Below, piece by piece: positions 10,180-20,319 of a DNA stretch of 64,000 nt; the stretch's first letter is position 1, and each line of letters begins with the position of its first letter. The stretch is taken from the NCBI GenBank assembly GCA_029215795.1, contig JARDYH010000001.1:398449154-398513153 (forward strand), given 5' to 3'. The translations under genes and the position numbers were made by a program. A model generated the notes under the pieces. The model was given only the letters and a program-made list of their open reading frames with translations. It ran no database searches and was not told where the DNA came from. Source of the DNA: Anniella stebbinsi. Taxonomy: Eukaryota > Chordata > Lepidosauria > Squamata > Anniellidae.

Positions 10180-10425
10180 AAGAAAATAAGAGGAGTCCTG
10201 ATGATGCTGGATCAGACCAAGTGTCCACCTAGTTCAGCATTCTGCTCACACAATGGCCAACCAGCTATCAACCAGGAACCCACAAGCAGGCAACAGCACC
10301 CTTCTGCCCATGTTCCCCAGCAACTGGTGTATATAGGCTTACTGCCTCTGCTACTGGAGATGGACAATGTTTCACTGTTTCATCAGAGCAGCATCTGGGA
10401 CAATGTGCTGGTCTGTCCGATCCAT
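10180..10425 (-). mobile_element. CR1-like 3' end, minus strand
   Basis: GATGCTGGATCAGACCAAGTG ... CACAATGGCCAACCAGCTATC ... GTTCCCCAGCAACTGGTGTA is the reverse complement of the 3' UTR at 62500-62690. The long open frame across it (10009-10827) is therefore not a gene. Confidence 0.7.
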
Positions 10426-11150
10426 TTTGCTGTCAAAGGGCAGCCCCTCCTACTAAGCAACGCTGAGCCCAATCCACCAGGAAGTTCTCCTGCGCAAAGT
10501 CTGTGGAAAGGCTTGAGAACTGAACAAGAGCATGGTAGATTGCATCCTGGGGGTCAGATTTCTCCTACCCCTTCCTGGTACTCAAAGTTTCACACACAAA
10601 GTGAAACCCTCCCGTTGCATCCCACCTCCCCAGTTACACACAACTTGGCTGCCCATCCATCCATCCTCAGAATTGCAGGAGCTGTGCAAATCGCACCCTC
10701 CGGAAGTGGCGATGTTGCACCAAAAGCCATACAACAGTGTAGCTCCATAGGTGTGAACAAGGGGTGTGCCCAGGCACACCCTAATGTCTCAAACAATAAG
10801 CACCCAATTGAGGGGGCCAGTGAGTAGGGATCCAGAGTAGAGAAGCAGTGGGAATGGTCCTCCAGCTGCCCAGCAGCAGGAATAAAAAAGGAATTGTTCT
10901 GCTGGGAGCCTTCTCTGCCGGGAGCAGCGCTTCAGAGAGGCCTGAAGGAAGCCCCTTCTCTGGCCAGTGTCACCAGAAAGCCTCAACAATGCTGGGGCTT
11001 GAGGAGCATCTTCTCATTTTACCCCCCTCACCTGCAACGGCCCTCCCACGGTCAGGCAAGTCAGGAGTAAGGCATCAGTGTCTACAGTGCTTAATAAACA
11101 AACGAATAAAAATAATGTAGTTTATGATTGAGTATTCAATAGATGTTTGC
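10426..11150. other. No gene seen; hAT fragment at 10745-10800
   Basis: At 10745 CATAGGTGTGAACAAGGGG followed by TGTGCCCAGGCACACCCTAAT is the left end of the CATAGGCG hAT MITE family, truncated. The rest is unassigned. Confidence 0.5.
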
Positions 11151-11345
11151 TATATATATATATATATATATAATAATAATAACAATTTATTTCTTACCCG
11201 CCTTTCCGTCTGGATCGAGGCGGGGAACAACAACATGATAAAATACATAAAACTGATTAAAACATGACACATATTAGTAAAACTGCATAAAAAATCCTAA
11301 AAACATCCTAAAAACATCCTTAAAACATTCTAAAATATGTTTAGA
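11151..11345 (-). mobile_element. (TA)n plus LINE 3' tail, minus strand
   Basis: A TA run (11151-11173) is followed by TTATTTCTTACCCGCCTTTCC and GATCGAGGCGGGGAACAAC. This is the reverse complement of the LINE tail at 27200-27240 (GTTGTTCCCTGCCTCGATCC). A near-identical minus tail lies at 24812. Confidence 0.75.
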
Positions 11346-11476
11346 ATGTTTATATATATATCTCTCTCCCTGGATGCACACGCTAATGAAATGAGCTACG
11401 CACGCCTATGTGTAGCTGCCTCCATAGTGGCAGCAGTAGGAACCGCATTGTGCGCTCAGCAAGAAGGAGAGAGCAA

Positions 11477-11830
11477 GCCCCCTCCACAAGGATGCGCTTT
11501 TGCGCCCGGTTCGGGGATTATGCGCATTATCGCGGAGGCGCATTTACGCCTAATCCCTCTGCACGGGAGGCGGCGAGAGGCGGCGAAGCGCATTAATTGA
11601 TGTCCAAAAAGCGCTTTAGAAGACGTTAATGTGCATAATCGCTTGTTCACACGGCGGAAATGCGCTTTAACGGTCGGAGCAAAATAAAAGTCGCTATTTA
11701 ACGCGCATTCGAAAATGCGCATTATCGGGGAGATAACGCGCCTGTACGCCCGTTTTGCGCTCCGCTGGTGTGGAGATAAAATTTATAATGAGCCTTCAAG
11801 GCTCATTAAACGTCTCGTGTGGAGGAGGCC
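11477..11830 (+). mobile_element. 3-bp-TSD MITE family A, copy 3
   Basis: 354 bp, from GCCCCCTCCACAAGG to CGTGTGGAGGAGGCC, flanked by CAA (11474-11476 and 11831-11833). It has at least five TTATGCGCAT-like motifs. An open frame of ~88 codons lies on the minus strand (begins MRIFECALNSDFYF) and is shared with copies 2, 4 and 6. Confidence 0.87.
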
Positions 11831-11833
11831 CAA

Positions 11834-12148
11834 GAGAGGGAGAGAGGGAGATAGTGCTGGTAAAATTTTGGGATGCCCGGTGCTCTAGACGTAAGTTCTC
11901 TCCCCCACCCAACCCAGGGCTCCTTCTGAACATTATGTGTTTCCCCTTTTGTTTATAGAAGTTGTCACTGAAGACATAAAAGTGACCCCCGCCCCCCAAT
12001 GACTGAAAGAATCCAGTTCCAGTCCGCGATTTTATATCTCACTGTTTTTCTTTCCAAGAAGTGGGAAAGTGGATCGTGGCTAAAAGTCTGGCCGGAGACC
12101 GGACACCCAATTAATGGCTTAAATTAGCTATAAATCACTTAGCATGCC

Positions 12149-12189
<41 letters not shown>

Positions 12190-13199
12190 AGGCGGGAGAA
12201 AGGGGGACGATCAAGCGCGAGAGACAGACAGACAGACAGAGATGGGGAGGTACGGAACGAAGGCTGAGCCCCACATTCCCACCCCCACATTTCATTTTTC
12301 TTTTGCAATGGCTACCTCACTTTCCCAGTCCAAGACGCACAGAAACGTTTAGAGAAGGTGAATTGGGGGTGGCGGTGGGGGGATGGGACCTAGGATGGTT
12401 ACTTACTATTATATGGATAACATGATGGGGGAAAGGTAGTTCTCTGCCACGGAGTGGTTTACAATCATGGTTTCACTCCTGCGATTTTAACGCTAGCTAC
12501 CTCTCGTTCATCACGGCAGAGCAACACCCTTTTCCAGGACAACTTGTCCCGTCCCGTCCCAACACACACGCCCTGTGCCCCATCCTTACGACTCTTTGTC
12601 CCCCGCATCCTTTTTTGTCCTGCTAGTGTTACTTGGGGTACAACGTATCCCCCTGTGTTCTGTGCCACCCTTAACACACGCGTGCATGCTGCGTCTTTTT
12701 ATGGCTGTGCGTAGACTGAGCGTTTTTGCTGGTTCCCATTTTTATATTCCCTGTCACGGGAACAGAGGGACGCCCCCCCCCCCTTATCCATCCCGCTTTT
12801 CTTTCCCCTGGCAAAAAGAAAAGGAACACCACAACGCCTGTAGGCTGAAGACGAAGAACTGCAACACACGGTCAATTCTAATCCGATTTACTTGCGAGTA
12901 AGCCCTATTGAACCTGGAGTGACTTACATCCAGGCAAAACACTGCACCAGACGGACAGGTCACTGAATTTGCTCCGCTTTCATCCTGGCTGTCCTGGTTT
13001 CTTTCCTTCCCCTGCTGCCCAGGCCTCTGTCTAGATTTCATCTGTAAGCACCTCGGGAGTAGAGACCTGGATGCCTGCCTTCGGTTGGGTTGTTTTCCTG
13101 TGCTGCTCTGGATATCCCTGGGGCTAGAGAAATGTGTGGCTTCTAGGAATGCTGTAGGAAGGAAGCTTTGAAAGGACATTAAAGTCCCATCTCTGTCGT
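11834..13199. other. No gene seen; low-complexity tracts
   Basis: It contains a (GA)n run at 12151-12186 and a short (GACA)n run near 12220. At 12860-12940 ACTTGCGAGTAAGCCCTATTG is a dispersed squamate-type repeat scrap. No exon was supported. Confidence 0.5.
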
Positions 13200-14652
13200 G
13201 TGAACCACGAAGAAGATATCAATCAATAACAATAAGACGCTGGGAACCATCCAGCTGAAGCCCAGCACCTTGAGGTCTCATTGGTATCAATAGGAGAGTC
13301 ACTGTCATTGAAATCAAGGGGATGTAAAGATGATTCACTTTGACCTCCGATTAGGAAGTGTCTTTGTTTCCAATGAGAGTGTTCTTCACGAGCTTAATTC
13401 CATTGAACTCAATGAGACCTAAGAGTGCTTAATTTTTACTTACTATTATGGACAAATAAACCATATGTATTACGCAGAATGTTAAGCATTTTTATACTAG
13501 TATATATAAGCAAACTCCACGCAAGTAATTCACTGCTCATATCTTTTATTTTTGATTTAAAAGGGGGCTAATTTATTTGCATTATCAGCAAGCCATTATG
13601 AGGCTATTGTAATTTGATACGGGTTAGTATGGGTTGCATTCAATTTTTAAAATTAAAATATGGGAACAGCAGTAACAAATGAAAGTGGGGATTAAATTTT
13701 GGAATAGCATGATTTTTTTCTTTTAAGGAAAACAATCATTTTTTTTTACATCATTAGGGTTTCTTTTTAATCAGCTGCACATTTAGTTTTGCATCTACTT
13801 TCAAGAGAAGTATCCCGTTTACAAGCCTGAAGTGTCCAATGTCCCTTTGTAATTAAAATATGAAGAATGTAGCACTTTGGGAAGATCTCCTGCACAAGCC
13901 CCATTGAGTAAATGCTACTGCCCCCCATTCATCTCAATGGGCTTGCGCCCCGTCAAAGCACAATAATCTTTCCACTGGATCACGCCCAACGTATTTTAAG
14001 AACATTAACAGAAATTCATAGTCAGAATATGGATCAAACCTTTCTTAAACTGCAGTTTCATTTTTGGATAACTGTGTTCAGAGGTATCTTATCAATATCG
14101 GCAGATCTGTATCAAATGTAAATACAGCAAAGAGATGTACACCTTAGTCCACAGGAGAAGACATCAGCCCTGGGCATTGGTGACGTTAACATGCAACCCC
14201 AGTTAATGCTTCAAAATAAAAGAATCTTTTCCTAACAATATGTTTTCTAGATTCGCCTAAGAAGAAAATCAGGGGAGAAAAAAAAATCTTTCTTCCATCA
14301 TTGCAACAACTTGGCTGGATGGATTACATTTCCTAAAGCAATGGTAAAGGAAAAAGTCCCCGGAGTTATATAGACCACTTTTTTAAAAAAAACAAGTTTA
14401 TCTTTCAATAACATATACCAAGATTCGGGCAATCATTTCCTCTGACACACATCAGAAACAACTGGGGAAACCCTTTTCCTGGAAAGGAAAGGGGGGGAAA
14501 ACTGACCCAGGGAGTTAAAAATGACAGGCAGATCGGGATGGTACCCTCAGTCCTAGGGAACATTATTTGCAGGTTGGTGATCCTCTCTTGTTTAAGTTTT
14601 TTTTTTAAAAAATAATCAGTTTCTTGCGCCTGGGATCTGAAAAAAGCACCTT
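13200..14652. promoter_or_regulatory. Repeat-poor AT-rich block in ALDH1A2 intron 1 (candidate conserved noncoding DNA)
   Basis: This is the longest stretch in the left third with no recognised mobile element. It has many TAAT/ATTA homeodomain-type cores and an exact octamer, ATTTGCAT, at 13575-13582. It starts just downstream of ALDH1A2 exon 1 in the gene's direction. Enhancer function is inference from repeat exclusion and motif content only; cross-species conservation was not tested. Confidence 0.35.
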
Positions 14653-14780
14653 TTGGGGGCAGAGAGGAGAAGTTATCTTTGCAGAGCTGAGCAAAATGGA
14701 CTTTTCGGCTGCGAAAAAGAGAAAATGTACAGAGTTCCCGTCTTTGCCGGGCAAGCGGAGTCAGAGAGCCCGCGCCTTAC

Positions 14781-14897
14781 CTTGGTGTACTTGATTTCCA
14801 GGTTGAGGGTGGGAGAAGGCAGCAGATGCAGGGATGCCATCAGCGCAGCCGGGTCCGCCTTCACCCCACCTGGCATCTCGATTTTGCTGGAAGTCAT
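14781..14897 (-). CDS. ALDH1A2: ALDH1A2 exon 1, coding part (retinaldehyde dehydrogenase 2, N-terminus)
   Basis: ALDH1A2 is the cytosolic NAD-dependent enzyme that oxidises all-trans-retinaldehyde to retinoic acid. It supplies most retinoic acid in the early embryo. The 39 codons begin MTSSKIEMPGGVKADPAALM and end in NLEIKYTK, then a consensus donor GTAAGG (minus strand 14780-14775). This matches exon 1 of the mammalian protein almost residue for residue (from memory, with differences such as Gly for Glu after MPG). Splicing is at phase 0. The start codon was chosen by this homology; the in-frame upstream codons are 5' UTR. The catalytic domain, NAD-binding fold and active-site Cys are in later exons beyond the left edge. 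The gene lies head to head with AQP9, as in other amniotes. Confidence 0.96.
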
Positions 14898-15080
14898 GGT
14901 CTCACTTCTTTCCCCCAAGCGTCCCCGGTTCTCTGACCCGAGGCAGAGAGATCTCGAGCGAGACTTTCCCCACCCACCCCCTCCCTCCTTTCTCTCCCCC
15001 AAGATCAGGGCTGAAGATTTGGCTGCCGCCCTCCGTATATAGGCAGGTGTCAAGGCAGCGTCTTCTCATTGGCCGCGCGA
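14898..15080 (-). promoter_or_regulatory. ALDH1A2: ALDH1A2 5' UTR and core promoter (TATA and CCAAT boxes)
   Basis: On the minus strand a CCAAT box (GGCCAATGAG, 15072-15068 core) is followed about 30 bp downstream by TATATA (15041-15036). This predicts transcription start near 15005-15015 and a 5' UTR of roughly 110-120 nt. The UTR contains a C+T/G+A-rich stretch. Start site and UTR length are inferred from TATA spacing and were not observed. Confidence 0.75.
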
Positions 15081-15928
15081 GGGCAGGGCTAGAGAGAGGC
15101 TGGGCTGTCCTACCTAGCAGGGTGGGACCATTCTTCGGGCTCCCTTTTCGCACGAGCGCTGTAGAAGGATCAGGGGCCAACAGGTCCTCCTGGCTGGAGC
15201 TGAGAGTCAAGTCCACCCAGCTCCTCTCTCATCCCTGGGGCTATCAGCCCAACCGACTGGGCAAGAGGAACGGGGAGCGATTTAGCCAGCAAGGGAAGAG
15301 GTTTTGCAGGAGCCTTCTTTCCCTGTGGGCTGATAAGAAAGGATGCTTGGGAGGGGTGTGTGAGGGGGTACGAGTTAGGGCCTCTTGGGGGGGGAGGGAG
15401 GAAGGGGGAGAGGACCAATTACAGAGGAGTTCCTCCTTGTGATAATTAAAAGAGAATTGGCAGCTTGGTCTTCCATGCAGCCCAGAGGAAAGGAACCTCC
15501 AAGACTGGGGTTTCTAAGCAGAGGCTCCAGGAGGGAAAGGGTCTTGCTCGCACAATCCAGAAGGAATTTGGGAATCTAAAGAGGGACTCGCTGCCAAAGG
15601 AGGGGAGAAAAGGAGCAATAAAAAAAAATGCCAGAGCCAGCCAGTCTCTCCTTTTCCCTCTCTGGCACGCAACTGCAGCCTCCACACAGGTGTGGGCTGC
15701 GGAAAAACCTTGGTGCAGGTCTAGGGGTCAGGTCGACTGTGGGGGTGTGGGAAATCAGGCTCCGTTTGTTCATCTGTACAATGGGCAGAAGAGCCCTACA
15801 GCACAGTCGAGACGAGGCTGCAGAGAAAGACGGGGCGAGGGGCTGCGCAAATCTGACCAATGGCCGAAAGGGGCATTTGAATGCTGATGGAGAAGACCTG
15901 AAGCCGTGGGTTGGAGGGTGTTTTTTGC

Positions 15929-15987
15929 CCTCTCAGTGACACGTCACAGGGCTTGGAGGAGGCATCCTCAGTGACACGTCACAGGGC
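15929..15987. promoter_or_regulatory. Twin GTGACACGTCAC motifs
   Basis: Two exact copies of CTCAGTGACACGTCACAGGG lie 35 bp apart (palindromic cores at 15936-15947 and 15971-15982), about 0.95 kb upstream of the ALDH1A2 start. The core has inverted half-sites GTGAC/GTCAC separated by AC, resembling bZIP-type half-sites. It could be a small tandem duplication with no function. Confidence 0.35.
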
Positions 15988-16247
15988 CACATCCTCACCC
16001 CACATCCTAGCCACATCCTCACCCCATCCAGGTGATGAACTCATGCCACCCAGATGTTCCTGTGCTGCTATGAGGGGGCTTGCCTGTCTACCCACCCATG
16101 CACCGGGGGGGGGGAGCATAGTCAATGCACCTCCTTTGAAGACCAGCCCTGGGTGATTCTTTTGACCAGTTGGGTGATTCCAGGAGAGGAAACCCCAAAA
16201 CAGATGGACACCCACCCACCATGCTCTGTAGTTCAGGATGTGATATA

Positions 16248-16602
16248 GGCCCCCTCCACAAGGATGCGCTTTTGCGCCCGGTTCGGGGATTATGCGCATT
16301 ATCGCAGAGGCGCATTTACTCCTAATCCCTCTGCACGGGAGGTGGCGAGAGGCGGCGAAGCGCATTAATTGATGTCCAAAAAGCGTTTTACATGTAGTTA
16401 ATGCGCATAATCGCTTGTTCACACGGGGAAAATGCGCTTTAACAGCCGGAGCAAAATAAAACTCGCTATTTAACGCGCATTCGATAATGCGCATAATCCG
16501 GGAGATAACGCGCCTCTACGCCCGTTTTGTGCTCCGCTGGTGTGTAGGTAAAATTTATAATGAGCCTTCAAAGAGCATTAAACCTCTCTTGTGGAGGTAG
16601 CC
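16248..16602 (+). mobile_element. 3-bp-TSD MITE family A, copy 4
   Basis: 355 bp, from GGCCCCCTCCACAAGG to CTTGTGGAGGTAGCC, flanked by ATA (16245-16247 and 16603-16605). It has the family's internal TTATGCGCATTATCG motifs and minus-strand open frame. Confidence 0.88.
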
Positions 16603-16605
16603 ATA

Positions 16606-17072
16606 CTCCGGGGTTGTCGGAAGAATTTTTTTTTAAAAAAAAGCTGCAAATGGATTTAAGTTGCAAAATTAAGGGACATTTCAGAGAAGGGAGTTCAGAT
16701 CGGCTTCCCGGGGGCGGGGGAAGGGAAATGATGAACATACAGTGCTACCTACCTTGAGACTTTTGGATGAGGTGGGCTAGAACACCAGAGAGAGATTTTG
16801 TGGGAACTTGCAGAACCCAGTGGCCCCTTGGTGGGCCAACGAAGCCCAGCATAAGGGCAGCCCCCTCAGTTCAAGGCCAACGCTACTTTTGGCTTGTGAG
16901 TGACCCCTTCCCCCGGGGACTCCTTCTTCGCCTTGTATGCCCACAGGGCCTTCTGTGCAGCTGCACCCTCTCTCCACGGAACGGAAGGCCACCCATCCCA
17001 AAGAGCTGCCAGATACAGATGGAGTGAACACTGCGCAACCATGGTGGATTTGCAGAAGGCACTCGGGAGAAC
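16606..17072. other. No gene seen
   Basis: Intergenic sequence. Overlapping open frames on both strands have no recognisable family. Confidence 0.45.
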
Positions 17073-17425
17073 AAGGGAACGAAAGAGATACATGCCAAGC
17101 TTGCAATCCTGGGCCTGTTTACCTGGGTGTAAGTCCCACTGGACTCAGGAGGACTTCCTTCCTAGCAAACCTGCCTGGGATTGGGCCTGGGTTTCCCTCC
17201 CAGGAGTTGCACCCATAACACCGGTTGCCTCTAAGATAGGGAGAAAGGTCAGCAAACCCCCAGAGGCTGTGAGCCAGTCAGCCAACCCCAAGGAAGCCCT
17301 TGCTGTTTGAAACTGACACGTCAGAACGCCTGGTCCTCTCCTATGTGTCTACTTGGAAGCAAGTCCCACTGCGTCCATGGGGCTTACACCCAGGTAAGCT
17401 TGGCATGTATCTCTTTCGTTCCCTT
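17073..17425. mobile_element. Element with 30-bp perfect inverted termini
   Basis: AAGGGAACGAAAGAGATACA and the next ten bases (17073-17102) recur as an exact reverse complement at 17396-17425. The interior has ACCTGGGTGTAAGTCCCACT-type text on both sides, which is a dispersed repeat in this window. The ~353-bp size fits a MITE. No target duplication was recognised. Confidence 0.55.
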
Positions 17426-18269
17426 ACTGCCACCTATGAGTGCCTACGATTCTACATTTAAAAGGCTTGGCTTTGGCTGGATCTTGCCCACGGGGAGCGG
17501 GACAGAATCTTTTCAAGCCTCTGGAAAACAGCGTCTGGACAAAGGCACGGTGGGCAACTAATGCACACTGCAGTTTGGGACAGTCTGCGGTGGAGGGCGG
17601 GCAGCTGGACTGCCACTACCTGCCTGGTGCTGATTTGCCGTGGCAAACGCCCTCACCTCTTTCCCAGTTCCCCTGCAGGCCCCCTCCCTCTGTTCTCCTT
17701 CCTCCTCTTCCTCCAGTGCTTCTCTGGACAGGGAGGCTCCTATGTACTCCACACTGCCTTACTAGGCCAAAGATGTGACAGACTTGAAGACCTCACCTTG
17801 CCTTGCCCCCCAAGTCCATTCCCAATCCCTGCTCTCAACTGGAGTCTCTTATTTTAGAACCTCAAAGGTTGCAGAAAGCATAGCTCCATCGTCTCCCCCC
17901 CCCCCCCCCCATCACCATGCACAGGGGCCTCCTCCTGCTGTTGTTGCATTGATGATTTTGCAATTTGGGAAGCAAGCGGTTTTCAGTCCAGCATGCTGCG
18001 ATTCTCAGGCAGCCTCCAGTGCCAGAACCAGCCCTGGCCCTCAGCAACTTCCATCCAAGAGGCTGGTCCTCAAGGCACCCACCACAACGCAGGGAGGAAT
18101 CCCAACGGAGCTCCTTCTAAAGAAACCGCGGAGGTTGAATCAGTGGACGGCAGCAGCAACCGAGGCGTCACCCGGGGAGTTGCTGCCATCTGCTGGGTCC
18201 CACTGGCCATTGCACTGCAGTAACGAGCGGTAGGATTCTCTTTGGGGGTTTTAACGTTTGGAACAGAGG
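17426..18269. other. No gene seen
   Basis: G+C-moderate intergenic sequence with a C-tract near 17898-17911. Open frames at 17440-17857 and 17775-18233 have no known family resemblance or splice context. Confidence 0.45.
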
Positions 18270-18455
18270 AAGGTAGGAAGCTGCCTTATCCTGAGCCAGA
18301 CCCTTGGTCCATCTAGCCCAGTATTGTTGACACCGACTGGCAGCGGCTTCCCAGGGTTTCAGGCTGGAGTTTCCCCAGCCCTACCTGGAGAAGCCGGGCT
18401 TCAAACCAGTGACCTTCTGTCTGCAAAGCCAGTGCTTTGCCACTGAGCTGCAGCC
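18270..18455 (-). mobile_element. tRNA-derived SINE family S1, minus copy
   Basis: AGGAAGCTGCCTTATCCTGAG ... CCATCTAGCCCAGTATTG ... CTTTGCCACTGAGCTGCAGCC matches the minus copy at 6000-6165, including the reversed A- and B-box region. Confidence 0.82.
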
Positions 18456-18499
18456 GCTTTGAGGTTGTCATAGCCACCTCATTCATGGAAGTTGATGGG

Positions 18500-18819
18500 T
18501 AGGCTGACCATCTGAAAAGGAGGACAGGGATCCTGTAACTTTAACAGTTGTAGAGAAAAGGGAATTTCAGCCAGTGTCATTTGTATGCAGTTAGTTCCTG
18601 GTGATATTCCCTCTTCATCACAACAGTTAAAGTTGCAGGCACTATACTAGAGTGACCAGATACAAAAGAAGGCAGGGCCCCTGCAACTTTAACTGTTGTG
18701 ACAAAGAGGGAATTTCACCAGGAACTAATTGCATACAAATGACCCTGGCTGAAATTCCCTTTTCTCTACAACTGTTAAAGTTATATGAGCCCTGTCCTCC
18801 TTTTCATATGGTCAGCCTA
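18500..18819. mobile_element. Palindromic hAT-like MITE family P, copy 3
   Basis: 320 bp, flanked by a perfect 8-bp duplication TTGATGGG (18492-18499 and 18820-18827). The arms are near-perfect reverse complements around a centre at CACTATACTAGAGTGACC. Confidence 0.95.
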
Positions 18820-18984
18820 TTGATGGGAAGTCCAGACACAATGTCTTCTATCCATGACCTTCCCGTGCTTTCTTTCCACTTCTTCCGACTTTTTTCCTTA
18901 ACATAGAAAACTCTTTAAACAGAGAAAGATGGAACAGCTGCACAAGGGCGCCATCCGGAGGCAACTCAGAAACAAAGCAATTAA

Positions 18985-19083
18985 GGGTGCAACTCTATGC
19001 ATGTTTAGACAGGGGAAAGGCCTTCAACTACCAACAGGCCTCAGCCAGTTTTCTGTCTAAACATGCATAGGACTGACCTTAAA
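18985..19083. repeat. Inverted 'ATGCATGTTTAGACAG' repeat
   Basis: CTATGCATGTTTAGACAGG and CTGTCTAAACATGCATAGG face each other across ~50 bp. This resembles the dispersed 'cctatgcatgttta' repeat seen at 56985 as well. Confidence 0.5.
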
Positions 19084-19089
19084 GAACTC

Positions 19090-19211
19090 TTCCCCATCAT
19101 CATGCCCTCCAGATATGTTGGGTGCAGTCCCCATCACCCCCAGCCAGCAGGGCCAACGGGAATGATGGGAGTTGCAGTCCAACACATCTGGAGGACACCA
19201 GGCTGGGGAAA
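19090..19211. mobile_element. hAT-like palindromic repeat (CCTCCAGATATGTTGG)
   Basis: TTCCCCATCATCATGCCCTCCAGA at the left and TCTGGAGGACACCAGGCTGGGGAA at the right are imperfect inverted arms around GGGAATGATGGGAGTTGC. It is the same family as 3806, 19868 and 34285. Confidence 0.65.
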
Positions 19212-19513
19212 GCTAAACAAAAGGCTGCAAATGCAATCCCCTAATTGACCAGGGTGTAAATCCTGTTAAACAGTGGGATTTATTCCTTTGCAATGTGCTT
19301 AGGCTTGTATCACATGGGGGAACGTGATAGAGTTTTATAAAAATATGAACTGTGTAGAGAGAGTTTCCCCCTTCCTTCATAATACTAGAACTTGGGGTCC
19401 TGCAGTGTAGGTGATTTGGGATGGGTCAGAATCAGGTGGGGAAAAAACACCTCTGCACATTGGGTAAAATCCGATGTAAGTCCCACTTGGAGTAGACCCA
19501 TTGAAATGAATGG

Positions 19514-19755
19514 GAGAGCCAATGTGGTGTAGTGGTTAGAGTGTTGGACTGGGAGTTGGGAGATCTGGGTTCTAGTCCCTACTCAGCCATGGAAGCACAC
19601 TGGCTGACTATGGGCCAGCCACAGACTCTCAGCCCAACCTACCTCACAGGGTTGTTGTTGTGAAGATAAAATGGAGAGGAGGATTATGTACACCGACTTG
19701 AGTTCCTTAAGGAGGAAAAAAAGGCAGGATATAAATGTAATAAATAAATGTGTAA
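19514..19755 (+). mobile_element. tRNA-derived SINE family S2
   Basis: GCCAATGTGGTGTAGTGGTTAG (A box) and GGGTTCTAGTCCC (B box, matching GGTTCNANNCC) are followed by a tRNA-unrelated body (CTCAGCCCAACCTACCTCAC ... GATAAAATGGAGAGGAGG). The tail is ATAAATGTAATAAATAAAT. The intact copy defines the empty site for the MITE at 31553. Confidence 0.85.
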
Positions 19756-19867
19756 TTAACTTAGTTACTCACAAGATGGATGGCCACTGAACCTAACAAC
19801 AGAATAGTAGTTCCAAAGATTTAGAGCGAGGTAGTCCATTCATCTCTGCTGGTGGCCATCACCCTCC

Positions 19868-19970
19868 CCCAGGGATGGGCAAGTTGTGGCCATGCAGAAG
19901 TTCTTGGACTGCAATTCCCACCATCTCTCACCATTGGGTGTGCTGGCTAGGGCTGATGGAGGAGCCCTGC
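19868..19970. repeat. hAT-like repeat fragment
   Basis: GGGATGGGCAAGTTGTGGCC ... CTTGGACTGCAATTCCCACC ... GTGTGCTGGCTAGGGCTGATG. Same family as 3806 and 19090. Confidence 0.55.
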
Positions 19971-19983
19971 CCTACCCTGTGGG

Positions 19984-20311
19984 CATAGGCGTGCACAGCT
20001 CATTTCATTAGGATGTGCACCTTAAAGGCCCTGATTGGAGGGGAGGAGGGGAAAGTGTGCTTTCTTGCCCCTCCACTGCTCCAATTGGGGTCTTAAGGCC
20101 CCAAATGGAGCAGTGCGGGGTGAGAAAGCTCGCTTTCCAGGGCCTCCGGAAAGTGCATAGTTCCCCCAGGGATGCTACTGACAGCTTTCTGGAGGCTTTC
20201 ATGTCCTCTTTAAAAGCCCCTATTTGAGTGCCCCCCCAGGAAAGCGGAGGTGGCCCTGGAAAATTAGGGTGTGCCTGGGCACACCCAGCACACCCCATGT
20301 GCACGCCTATG
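19984..20311 (+). mobile_element. CATAGGCG hAT MITE family C, copy 1
   Basis: 328 bp, from CATAGGCGTGCACA to TGTGCACGCCTATG (perfect 14-bp inverted termini). A perfect 8-bp duplication, CCTGTGGG, flanks it (19976-19983 and 20312-20319). Confidence 0.93.
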
Positions 20312-20319
20312 CCTGTGGG

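Larger units (their letters stand above)
1..14780 (-). other. ALDH1A2: ALDH1A2 intron 1 (partial)
   Basis: This follows the exon 1 donor at 14780-14775 (GTAAGG on the minus strand) and runs off the left edge. I found no sequence matching the next ALDH1A2 exon (expected to continue IFINNEWQ-like) on the minus strand, so exon 2 lies outside the window. The intron holds the repeats listed separately, plus a repeat-poor stretch at about 13.2-14.65 kb. Confidence 0.85.
14653..15900. promoter_or_regulatory. G+C-rich promoter region (CpG-island-like) of ALDH1A2
   Basis: Base composition rises sharply around exon 1, with many CG dinucleotides (for example TTGGCCGCGCGAGGG near 15070), and falls off past about 15.9 kb. 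Long overlapping open frames on both strands here (such as 14834-15442) reflect base composition, not genes. No CpG statistic was computed. Confidence 0.65.

Noticed and set aside
10009..10827. 272-codon open frame on the plus strand
   Set aside because: It crosses an antisense CR1 3' end and a hAT fragment; the translation has no protein family resemblance.
1..14780. Further ALDH1A2 exons on the minus strand
   Set aside because: No minus-strand sequence matching the known continuation of the protein was found; the minus open frames there are repeat-derived or unrecognised.
14834..15442. 202-codon open frame and its antisense partners around the ALDH1A2 promoter
   Set aside because: Long frames on both strands are expected in stop-poor CpG-rich sequence; the only supported coding is the 39-codon minus-strand exon.
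19514..19600. Possible tRNA gene (A and B boxes present)
   Set aside because: The boxes belong to an S2 SINE with a tRNA-unrelated body and poly-AT tail; a closed cloverleaf acceptor stem is absent.
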